DNA of 11,818 bases. Source: DASWIV01 sp036397475 (GTDB lineage Bacteria > JAJVIF01 > JAPKYR01). A model generated the notes under the pieces. The model ran no database searches. It worked only from the letters and a program-made list of their open reading frames with translations, and was not told the origin of the DNA. Position numbers and translations under genes: made by a program. The stretch is taken from assembly GCA_036397475.1 (NCBI GenBank), contig DASWIV010000047.1, positions 1 through 11,818 on the forward strand, read 5' to 3'. Shown here piece by piece: positions 1 to 6,744 of the stretch (positions are counted from its first letter, which is position 1; the number at the start of each line of letters is the position of its first letter).

Positions 1-224
1 ATGTCCATGCGGGTAGCCACGATAAGCGCGATCATGACCTCGTAGTTGCTGACCGGCAATGCCATGGGTGGGACCTGCTTGAAAAAGTTCGGTTTATATC
101 CATTCAGAATATCCATCTGGCGCCACCACATCAGGAGGACATTGTCGGCAGGCCTGAACGACGCCCTGTGCATCGACAGGTATAACCTGACTCCAAGCTT
201 CATCCAATCGAGGAATTTTCCCAT
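1..224 (-). CDS. Unrecognised protein, N-terminal part, cut by the window's left edge
   Basis: An open frame reads from an ATG at 224 leftwards off the window, giving 74 complete codons without a stop. It begins MGKFLDWMKLGVRLYLSMHR and later holds MWWRQMDILNGYK and a hydrophobic NYEVMIALIVATRMD. Codon choice (many C- or G-ending codons) resembles the neighbouring genes and makes this frame more convincing than the overlapping plus-strand frame. An in-frame TAG at 231-233 lies only two codons upstream of the ATG, so the start cannot be much earlier. No Shine-Dalgarno sequence precedes it; the bases just upstream are GCCCTGC. The gene lies downstream of the terminator of the giant lipoprotein gene and probably needs its own promoter. 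I do not recognise the family. It could also be the head of a truncated gene; the sequence left of the window is needed to tell. Confidence 0.5.
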   Translation of the reverse strand, partial: MGKFLDWMKLGVRLYLSMHRASFRPADNVLLMWWRQMDILNGYKPNFFKQVPPMALPVSNYEVMIALIVATRMD

Positions 225-233
225 GCAGGGCTA

Positions 234-239
234 ATAATA
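234..239 (-). promoter_or_regulatory. Possible -10 box just upstream of the left-edge gene
   Basis: TATTAT on the minus strand matches the TATAAT consensus at five of six bases. It lies ten bases from the ATG at 224, so a transcript would start within about three bases of that ATG, giving a leaderless or near-leaderless mRNA. No good -35 box is present; the T-rich terminator tail occupies that position. The only support is the absence of a ribosome binding site and the position after a terminator. Confidence 0.2.
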
Positions 240-251
240 CATTGAAGATCG

Positions 252-283
252 AAAAACAAAAACTCCCCCGGTGAAGGAGGAGT
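252..283 (-). terminator. Intrinsic terminator of the giant repeat lipoprotein gene
   Basis: Read on the minus strand, an 8-bp stem ACTCCTCC / GGGGGAGT (one U-G wobble) encloses the six-base loop TTCACC and is followed by TTTTGTTTTTC. It begins 28 bases after the stop codon of the lipoprotein gene at 311. The T tract lies on the correct side for minus-strand transcription. Confidence 0.85.
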
Positions 284-310
284 AATATTAATTTCAAATT
301 TACTTCGAGG

Positions 311-3300
311 TCAGTCAGTCGGCTTGATCCATAAGCCGGTCCAGCCAATGTACAGGTCGCTGCTGCCGCATCCAGTGAGTCCGCTCAGTGACAGGCCGAC
401 CTTCATGTTCTTGCTCCAGACGTTCGACGCACCTGATATGCCGGATGAGATCACGGATGGCGAATCAGTACCGCATCCGATGCCCGGAATGATATCAAGG
501 CTGGTTACCCCGCAGTTGCTGTCGTCGAGAAGCGCGAAGTTTACCGCATCGAATGAGGTTGAAATTCCCGGGTTAATATAAGCGACCACAGCACCCTGGT
601 CAGATCCCGACGGGGCAGCAGGCATCGCCACATAATCGCTCCAGACTGATGACTGTGAACTGGCAGCATAGCTGTCGAGTCTTAGGTAATCATTGCCTGA
701 GTCATAGGACCATGAATAAGTACCAACACCGGCTACGCACGCGTCTTCAGCCCACATATCTCCGGATGAGGAGAATTCTGTAAGCCAGACTTTCTGCCAC
801 ATATCAACATGGTGTCCCCATGTACTTGTTACAAAATCAGTTCCATCGTCCGCACCGACATGAACATAGAGCCTTTCAGGTGCAAGACCAGCATAGGTTG
901 CAAGATTCAGCATGAATGTCCCATCGGCGAATACGATCCAGGCCCCATCTCCCTGGGACGGCGCTGTCTGCGAATCTGTAACAGCGTAATAGTTTGTGAG
1001 AGTGTCACCTTCGCAGTCGGTGATGTCGGTAGTGAAATTGAGGGACGTCACAATACTCAATCCGGTAAGTCCTGATGTGACACCATCAGATACATAATCC
1101 TGATTCCCTTCATCACATGACACAGACATGATACTTGGGTTTGAATTAAAAATTGTTACCAGCAGCGGTGCGCTGGTTGAAGTAGCGAATCCGTCGGAGA
1201 CCCTCTGGAACACATAGGCAGTACCGATGTAGGTATCCTCCCAGTCGACCTGGAAGGAGGTGCCGGCAAACGAAGTCCAGCCGTCAGTCGGCGCTGAACT
1301 TGAATCGTTTATCGCCCATTCCCTGGTAAGAGATGTTCCGTCACAATCCTCAACATCGCCTGCGTCATAGTTTTGTAAAAACAAAGGACACAGGATCAGA
1401 TTGGGACCAGCTGGAGTTTCAGGTGTCTGGGGAGGAGTATTTGTATACACAACCTCAAGACTGTTGGGATCGTACACAGTTGTCACACCATCGCTGACTC
1501 TCTGGAACAGGAAGTATGTCTGGCCGGGCTCGAAATCGCCGGATGACCAGTCGATAAGGAATATTCCGCCAAATACCGGGCTCCATCCGGAAACCGGGAA
1601 CGCATCGATTGTGTTGTAAGCCCATTCGATTGTAAGGTTCTGGGACGAATCGCAGTCGTCGACAGTACCCGTTGAATACTGCGCATTGAAATCGGCGCAT
1701 GTTACGTTATCAGGGCCAGTGAGAGGGCCAGAGAATGACGGTACATCGTTAACGTAATCAATCGCAAGCGGCGCGCTTGTTTCCAGATGAGTACCATCGT
1801 CAGCCCGTTGAACCAGCAGGAAACTGTCAAGTGCGGAGAATGTCGACCAGTCAATATCGACACTGGTTCCGGAAAATTCGGTCCACTGCATTTGTGGAGA
1901 GCCAAGTCCGTCCTGAACCTGGTATTCACGTATAATCTCGGTACCGGCACACTCAGCCGTAACAGTACCCATCGCATATGACTCAATGCTAGTGGTGCAG
2001 TCAATGGAATTTTCTCCGGCTGGTGTTGACGGAGTACTAAGAGTACCTGGCAGCACCTGCAGGAAATAAGCTTCAGAGACCTGCTGTTGCGCGTCGAGTG
2101 TGGCTCTCTGGTAGAGATAAACACTTCCGACAGGCAGCAGGGATACCTCGATTTCAATCGTGGTTCCGGCAAATACAGCCCAGCCGGATACCGGTGGTGT
2201 AGGAACGGTTGCGTACGCCCATTCTCGGACAATTTCAATATCCGGACATCCTGCCAGATATGATCCGGCATTAAATTGCGTTATACCATCGGTACAATCC
2301 ACTGTCGCGGGGCCTGTTATAGTCGGAGGTGTTATAAGGACCGGATCTCCGATGGATACCTGGAGACTGGTACTGTATGAAAACTCGATTCCGTCTCCGA
2401 CCCTCTGGAAGAGGAAATAGGTCCCCTGTGAATACTGGGACCAGTCGACATTGAATGTATCGCCGGAGAAGGATGTCCAGCCTACCGCGGGAGGCCAGTC
2501 AAGTGTATTTACACCCCAGCTGCGGGTCAGGTTCTGTCCCATATCGCAATCTTCCGCAATACCAGCGGAGTAAGATGAATTATCATCTACACAACTTACG
2601 CCCGTTTTTCCGAACGGCACCGATGGGCTGGAAGGCGCTGAATTTATATATGTAACGGCAAAAGAATCGCTGACAGTTGATCCAATGCCGTCAGATGCTC
2701 TCTGGAAAAGGTAATATGTCGGACCTGGAATTACACCGGAGAAGTCAACGACAAACGGGTCAAATACGACCGTCACCCATTCTCCACCTGCAGGTGTAAA
2801 TTCATCGGTCGACAGGTAATACGCTCTTTCAAGGAATTGTGCAGGATCGCAATCGGTTATCGGTCCTCCCGTGTAAGAAACATGGAGATTTATGCAGTCT
2901 ACTGTATCCGGACCGTCAGGAACTCCCGGCTTAGCCGGTAAAGTATTGGCATAACTAACGTGAAGAGAATCGCTGATCCCGATTTCCTCTCCATCGCTTG
3001 CCCTCTGGAATAAGTAATAGTCGCCGGGGAGTACAGTCTTGTAATCGATCTGGAATGTACTGCCAAGAATCGGCACCCAGTTTCCGCCGGTTGGAATATC
3101 TGGATCGGTCGACAGGTAATAGCCAACCTGGAACTCGGTCGCGCCGTCGCAGTCGGAAACCGCGCCCGCGGTATATTCCTTGATAAGCTCCGCACAATCC
3201 ACAGAAGTCGGTCCGACAGGTGTTTCTACTATGGGTGGGGAATTTCCTTTTAACACTCCGAGCGGGTCGCTGACGGAGAGATTTTCACCATCGCTCACCA

Positions 3301-6103
3301 CCTGGTAGAGGAAAAGGGCACCTGATGGCTCGCCAGACCAGTCAACGAAAAACGAGTCGCCGGTAAATTCATTCCATTCAGCTGGAGGGAACGGAAATTC
3401 CGTAACGCTCCATCCACGGGTGATCGTATCGCCTTCATCGCAATCATTCGCAGGACCAGCCTGATATTCTGACTGGGAGAAGCAGTTCACATCGGTTGGG
3501 CCGTCAGGAATCTGGGGAGTTTCCGGGGACGCGCCTATTTTTATAATTTCGAGAGAGGTGCTTGTGTTCCATTCTCCGCCGATATCGGATGCCCTCTGGT
3601 ATAAATAGAGTATTCCGGTGCCGTACTGGGACCAGTCGACATTGAAAGATGTGCCGGTAAAATCGATCCAGCCATCTGTCGGCGGAATTAATTGATCTGT
3701 GCCCGCGGCATACTGGCGGGTAAGATCGTCGTTTTCACAGTCGCCTACTACTCCAGCCTGGTAAAGCTCATTGTTGTTCGTACAATTTACACTCGGTTTG
3801 CCTGCAGGTGGCGGAGGCATATCGGGACCGGTGTTCACGCGGGTTATTTCAAGGGGATCGCTGACAGCATACGGGTCTTCATCGCCGATGCGATGCCACG
3901 CGTAGTAAGTGCCCTCGGGAAATACCGACCAGTCGACAATAAACTGGTCGCTAGGGGCGGGCACCCATCCAGCTGTAGGTGGATTGGACGATTGTGTAAC
4001 TGTCCAGTATCTTGAAACAGCGGAATCGTCGCAGTCTTCGCCACCCGTAAGGACATAGAGTTCAGTGGTTGAATTACAGTCGACCTGTGTTGCGCCAATC
4101 GGCGGCTCCAGACCTCCAGCTATAGAATCAATCCTGTGAACGATCAACGGCTCGCTGTCGGCGACCTGCCCCAGACCTACAGAGATCTCGGCAATAATCC
4201 ACCAGTCGGTAACTTCCGTGAATGCCCATGAATAAAGAATACTATTTTCGAGTGAAGGATTGCTCCATCCGGAATCATTTGGATTTGGCTTGTCCGGTGG
4301 TGTGCCTGTTCCACGAAGGAACCTGTATTGATATTGACCAACTCCGCCATAGCAGGTTTCCACGGTCGCGGTATAAACGGCATCGATATTGTCACATGTA
4401 ACATCGTTGATATCGTCGGGATCAGCATCAATAGGCCCAGCCTTGGCTGTTCCAGTAAGTTTATTAATAGTTTGAGGCAGCTCAGTATCGAACATTCCGT
4501 CTGAGACCCTGCAATAAAGCGCATACGCTCCGACCGGGAATTCTTCATCCGAACTCATATCGAGTATTAATTCATTCGATTCATCCGCGGGATTTGGATA
4601 GGTGGGATGGGCATCTACCTGAACAATATCCCACTGGTAAGTAAGAACGTCATCCGGATTCGGGTCGGTAGCAACACAAATATAGGGAACCGAGCCAGTC
4701 CAGCAGGTGACTTCTTCAGGCCCGTTAATTTCCTCGATCTCCGGTGGGAACGGTTCTTCCGGAGGTGCTTTGTCCAGAATATTTACTTCTACCCGGGTAT
4801 AAGCAGCAAGTTTCGCTGTAGGGAAGTTGCCCAGCGGCCCATAAGTGGTAGGATCGGCGCTGTAGACTGCGATAATGACATCGGCACGGCCGGGTGCCTG
4901 CGGTTGAAGTCCTTCGATCACAAGGTCAAACTGTGTATTGTTTGTGCCGTTTTCGGGATTGAAACCGGCAAGATCAAGTGGTGTGAGTATTGGAGGATTT
5001 CCCCCGAATAATCCATCAGGACTTCCCAGGGTAATGTTGCCTACCTCATCGAAAACTTCACCCGCGCCAAGATAGCCCTGCCAGTCGAAAATATTCAGGT
5101 GTATTATCAGGTCCCCGCCTGCTTCGGCAGTACTTGTATCGTAATAAAGAGTGCTTCCCGAAGGGTCCGCCTGAACATGTACTGCCTCAAGGCAATTAGC
5201 GTCCGGCGGAAAATCGTTGATTACCGGATCGGGAATCGGAACCCCGTTGCCGTCTTTAGCCATCTTCCAGTGCGAGAGAATCGCGTACTGGAATCTGAGC
5301 TGGGGGAAACCACCCACCATGGGGAACTGAAGAATGTATCGCCGGGTGAGGGTGGAATCCGGCTCAAAGACGCCGCGGAATACCGCATTGTTCTCAAGAT
5401 AGGATGTTACGTCGTCTGTGGCATTTAAATTTCTCGCGAAAAATTTGAAAGGATTAACGGTAGCGGACCATTCGACACCCTTGGTGCCAAGATAGCCTTC
5501 GGTGTAACCGGCGGCACCTGGGGACGTGAATTCAACCGGATTCATCCAGCGGGTGTATCCGTCGAAATTCACAAGTTTCAGGTCATCAGGTCCGGAGAAG
5601 ATCGCGGTTGTGTCCTCATCGAATTGAACATCACCATTTCCAATAAGTACGCCCATCGTATCAAAGCCCCTGAACCTCGGGTTCGATATCGGGTGGGTTA
5701 TAGATACGTCCAGTGCGACCAGGCCTTCAGAAATATTCGATTCACTGCCGATAATGGAAATGGAAAGTAAATCGAGATTACCGTTGGGAGGCTGAAGGAA
5801 GTCCAGCACATTAAGTGTAAGGGCTCCGCTCCTGACCGGGGTAACAACAATCTCGCCATTGTCCCAGTAAATATCATAAAGACCCCATAAACCGGTATTA
5901 GCACCGGGATCAGCCTGGGCGGCTGGCCCTCCGGAAGCCGAAGGATCGGTTAATCCCGTATCGGATGTAAGATCCGGCGGATTGGAACCTCCGTCAATCG
6001 AGGGGAGGAGTGGATTGCCACTTCCACCGCCTGAACATGAGAGTAAAAATAGCAGAATGACGCCGCAAAACCCGACGTATATTGAACGAACGTTGTGGAA
6101 CAT
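311..6103 (-). CDS. Giant surface lipoprotein with about 13 cysteine-paired Ig/PKD-like repeats
   Basis: An exported lipoprotein of 1930 residues, numbered from the ATG at 6103. The N-terminus has a short positive region, a hydrophobic core and an LLSC lipobox, with Cys23 as the lipid-attachment residue. A Gly/Ser/Pro/Asp-rich linker (24-70) follows. Residues about 72-308 form the N-terminal module shared with the two cytochrome lipoproteins: LW at 72, PVR at 89, THPISNPRFRGFD at 137, DGYT at 181, DFPPDANC at 297. Residues about 308-450 are a beta-rich spacer. About 13 repeats of roughly 100 residues fill 452-1767. A separate Ser/Gly-rich beta-type domain with Cys1789, 1864, 1877 and 1912 ends the protein (1771-1930). 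AAAGGA at 6113-6118 lies nine bases from this ATG; another ATG at 6109 is only three bases away and is less likely. The frame stays open to 6289, but a promoter lies inside that extension. Likely role (inferred): a long outer-surface stalk or adhesin. No catalytic motif was seen. Confidence 0.88.
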   Translation of the reverse strand: MFHNVRSIYVGFCGVILLFLLSCSGGGSGNPLLPSIDGGSNPPDLTSDTGLTDPSASGGPAAQADPGANTGLWGLYDIYWDNGEIVVTPVRSGALTLNVLDFLQPPNGNLDLLSISIIGSESNISEGLVALDVSITHPISNPRFRGFDTMGVLIGNGDVQFDEDTTAIFSGPDDLKLVNFDGYTRWMNPVEFTSPGAAGYTEGYLGTKGVEWSATVNPFKFFARNLNATDDVTSYLENNAVFRGVFEPDSTLTRRYILQFPMVGGFPQLRFQYAILSHWKMAKDGNGVPIPDPVINDFPPDANCLEAVHVQADPSGSTLYYDTSTAEAGGDLIIHLNIFDWQGYLGAGEVFDEVGNITLGSPDGLFGGNPPILTPLDLAGFNPENGTNNTQFDLVIEGLQPQAPGRADVIIAVYSADPTTYGPLGNFPTAKLAAYTRVEVNILDKAPPEEPFPPEIEEINGPEEVTCWTGSVPYICVATDPNPDDVLTYQWDIVQVDAHPTYPNPADESNELILDMSSDEEFPVGAYALYCRVSDGMFDTELPQTINKLTGTAKAGPIDADPDDINDVTCDNIDAVYTATVETCYGGVGQYQYRFLRGTGTPPDKPNPNDSGWSNPSLENSILYSWAFTEVTDWWIIAEISVGLGQVADSEPLIVHRIDSIAGGLEPPIGATQVDCNSTTELYVLTGGEDCDDSAVSRYWTVTQSSNPPTAGWVPAPSDQFIVDWSVFPEGTYYAWHRIGDEDPYAVSDPLEITRVNTGPDMPPPPAGKPSVNCTNNNELYQAGVVGDCENDDLTRQYAAGTDQLIPPTDGWIDFTGTSFNVDWSQYGTGILYLYQRASDIGGEWNTSTSLEIIKIGASPETPQIPDGPTDVNCFSQSEYQAGPANDCDEGDTITRGWSVTEFPFPPAEWNEFTGDSFFVDWSGEPSGALFLYQVVSDGENLSVSDPLGVLKGNSPPIVETPVGPTSVDCAELIKEYTAGAVSDCDGATEFQVGYYLSTDPDIPTGGNWVPILGSTFQIDYKTVLPGDYYLFQRASDGEEIGISDSLHVSYANTLPAKPGVPDGPDTVDCINLHVSYTGGPITDCDPAQFLERAYYLSTDEFTPAGGEWVTVVFDPFVVDFSGVIPGPTYYLFQRASDGIGSTVSDSFAVTYINSAPSSPSVPFGKTGVSCVDDNSSYSAGIAEDCDMGQNLTRSWGVNTLDWPPAVGWTSFSGDTFNVDWSQYSQGTYFLFQRVGDGIEFSYSTSLQVSIGDPVLITPPTITGPATVDCTDGITQFNAGSYLAGCPDIEIVREWAYATVPTPPVSGWAVFAGTTIEIEVSLLPVGSVYLYQRATLDAQQQVSEAYFLQVLPGTLSTPSTPAGENSIDCTTSIESYAMGTVTAECAGTEIIREYQVQDGLGSPQMQWTEFSGTSVDIDWSTFSALDSFLLVQRADDGTHLETSAPLAIDYVNDVPSFSGPLTGPDNVTCADFNAQYSTGTVDDCDSSQNLTIEWAYNTIDAFPVSGWSPVFGGIFLIDWSSGDFEPGQTYFLFQRVSDGVTTVYDPNSLEVVYTNTPPQTPETPAGPNLILCPLFLQNYDAGDVEDCDGTSLTREWAINDSSSAPTDGWTSFAGTSFQVDWEDTYIGTAYVFQRVSDGFATSTSAPLLVTIFNSNPSIMSVSCDEGNQDYVSDGVTSGLTGLSIVTSLNFTTDITDCEGDTLTNYYAVTDSQTAPSQGDGAWIVFADGTFMLNLATYAGLAPERLYVHVGADDGTDFVTSTWGHHVDMWQKVWLTEFSSSGDMWAEDACVAGVGTYSWSYDSGNDYLRLDSYAASSQSSVWSDYVAMPAAPSGSDQGAVVAYINPGISTSFDAVNFALLDDSNCGVTSLDIIPGIGCGTDSPSVISSGISGASNVWSKNMKVGLSLSGLTGCGSSDLYIGWTGLWIKPTD
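803..4750 (-). repeat. Array of about 13 diverged ~100-residue Ig/PKD-like repeats
   Basis: Within the giant lipoprotein, a unit recurs at about 100-residue spacing. Its pattern is P..P..P.GP..VDC, then Y.AG...DCDG..L.R.W, then PP..GW..F.G..F.VDWS, then GTYFLFQR.SDG, then S..L.V. The first Cys of successive units (numbered from the 6103 start) falls at 467, 570, 676, 774, 874, 970, 1070, 1171, 1270, 1369, 1469, 1572 and 1663. The second Cys follows 14-16 residues later in units 2-12 and 34 later in unit 13. The layout resembles known PKD/Ig-like repeats that carry DPDGD and a GTY...SDG strand, but here Cys replaces the Pro of DPD. A disulphide between the two Cys is inferred. The copies are diverged at DNA level; the best exact match I found is 18 bp at 2804-2821 and 3104-3121, exactly 300 bp apart. 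Confidence 0.88.
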
Positions 6104-6112
6104 CTTCATAAA

Positions 6113-6118
6113 TCCTTT
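6113..6118 (-). promoter_or_regulatory. Ribosome binding site that fixes the giant lipoprotein start
   Basis: AAAGGA on the minus strand lies nine bases before the ATG at 6103 and three before the ATG at 6109. The spacing favours 6103, and both starts place the signal peptide at the N-terminus. Confidence 0.6.
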
Positions 6119-6159
6119 CGCCGGTTTTGGAAGTAACCGGGATATATGGGTGCCATGTA

Positions 6160-6189
6160 AGTATATAATGATATGGGGACGCATGGCAA
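6160..6189 (-). promoter_or_regulatory. Candidate sigma-70-type promoter of the giant lipoprotein gene
   Basis: On the minus strand TTGCCA (6184-6189) and TATACT (6160-6165) each match the consensus hexamers at five of six bases and are separated by 18 bp. Transcription would start near 6153, leaving a leader of about 50 bases that includes the ribosome binding site at 6113-6118. This supports the 6103 start over the longer open frame. Confidence 0.5.
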
Positions 6190-6690
6190 ATGGAACCGCT
6201 TTTTCAGCGCACTTCTTTAGATTTTCGGCAAATTTCTCAAAAAATAAGGCTATAAAACGCATTTTTTTGTCAGTTTTCATCGATCGCATACGTACTACTT
6301 ATGAGACCTGTTAAACGAGTCCATTGCGACCCGATGGATTCATCCTGGAGGGGAAACCAGCAGGTTTCCAGGGCGCCGGGCATAGACACACTCCCGGCGT
6401 CCTGCATAATTACAACAAATTCAGCCCCTATGAATTTGATGCGGGAAACGGTGAAATAATAATCTGAAATAGATTGGTAATTCTGGATTAATCCCAGTCT
6501 TCGTAAGCGAATGTCAATGGAATCAATGCAATGAAGATATCATTTTCGCCGTGTGAAGATTTGAAAAGGTCGCCGAAATTTATAAAGAGCAGAACAGGCT
6601 GATTTCATGGCGTTCTCCCTGACCAATATAATTATTCAATATTTCACCACTAATAATAATACGATATATAAACCATTAATGCAAATGAGC
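6190..6690. other. Gene-free stretch between two lipoprotein genes
   Basis: About 500 bases lie between the giant lipoprotein's promoter and the terminator of the next gene. I find no convincing coding frame on either strand. The open frame at 6104-6289 is an upstream extension of the lipoprotein frame that lacks a usable ribosome binding site, and short plus-strand frames lack support. The stretch is fairly AT-rich from about 6400 to 6690. Its one notable structure is a pair of adjacent hairpins at 6352-6402. I recognised no tRNA, SRP RNA or riboswitch motif. Confidence 0.55.
6352..6402. repeat. Two adjacent hairpins in the gene-free stretch
   Basis: Hairpin one has a perfect 7-bp stem, GGAAACC (6352-6358) and GGTTTCC (6363-6369), with loop AGCA. 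One base later, hairpin two has a 10-bp stem, GGGCGCCGGG (6371-6380) and CCCGGCGTCC (6393-6402), with a 12-base loop. The stem of hairpin two pairs fully (one G-U) if the plus strand is transcribed and has an A-C mismatch on the minus strand. No T tract follows on either side, so this is not an ordinary terminator. It could be a structured RNA, a processing signal or a protein-binding site. Confidence 0.5.
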
Positions 6691-6719
6691 AAAAAAATCC
6701 CCGGGATCTCTCCCGGGGA
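6691..6719 (-). terminator. Intrinsic terminator of the 644-residue cytochrome lipoprotein gene
   Basis: On the minus strand a perfect 9-bp GC-rich stem, TCCCCGGGA / TCCCGGGGA with a four-base loop (GAGA), is followed directly by seven T residues (6691-6697). It begins 26 bases after the stop codon at 6745. This is a strong Rho-independent terminator and makes read-through into the giant lipoprotein gene unlikely. Confidence 0.93.
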
Positions 6720-6744
6720 AAATAATTTCCGTCATGTAAATGCT

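Noticed and set aside
94..348. 84-codon minus-strand frame across the terminator
   Set aside because: It spans the stop codon and terminator of the giant lipoprotein gene and overlaps the better-supported frame starting at 224.
1702..2271. 189-codon open frame on the minus strand
   Set aside because: It overlaps the repeat array of the giant lipoprotein in another frame and shows no repeat pattern, signal or motif of its own.
803..4750. Regularly spaced repeats as a CRISPR or satellite array
   Set aside because: The units are about 300 bp, in frame, diverged at DNA level and encode protein repeats; there are no short identical repeats with unique spacers.
6104..6289. Long N-terminal extension of the giant lipoprotein frame to an ATG at 6289
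   Set aside because: It would bury the signal peptide about 60 residues inside the protein, has no good ribosome site, and a candidate promoter (6160-6189) lies within it; a start at 6103 with AAAGGA upstream gives a proper lipoprotein signal.
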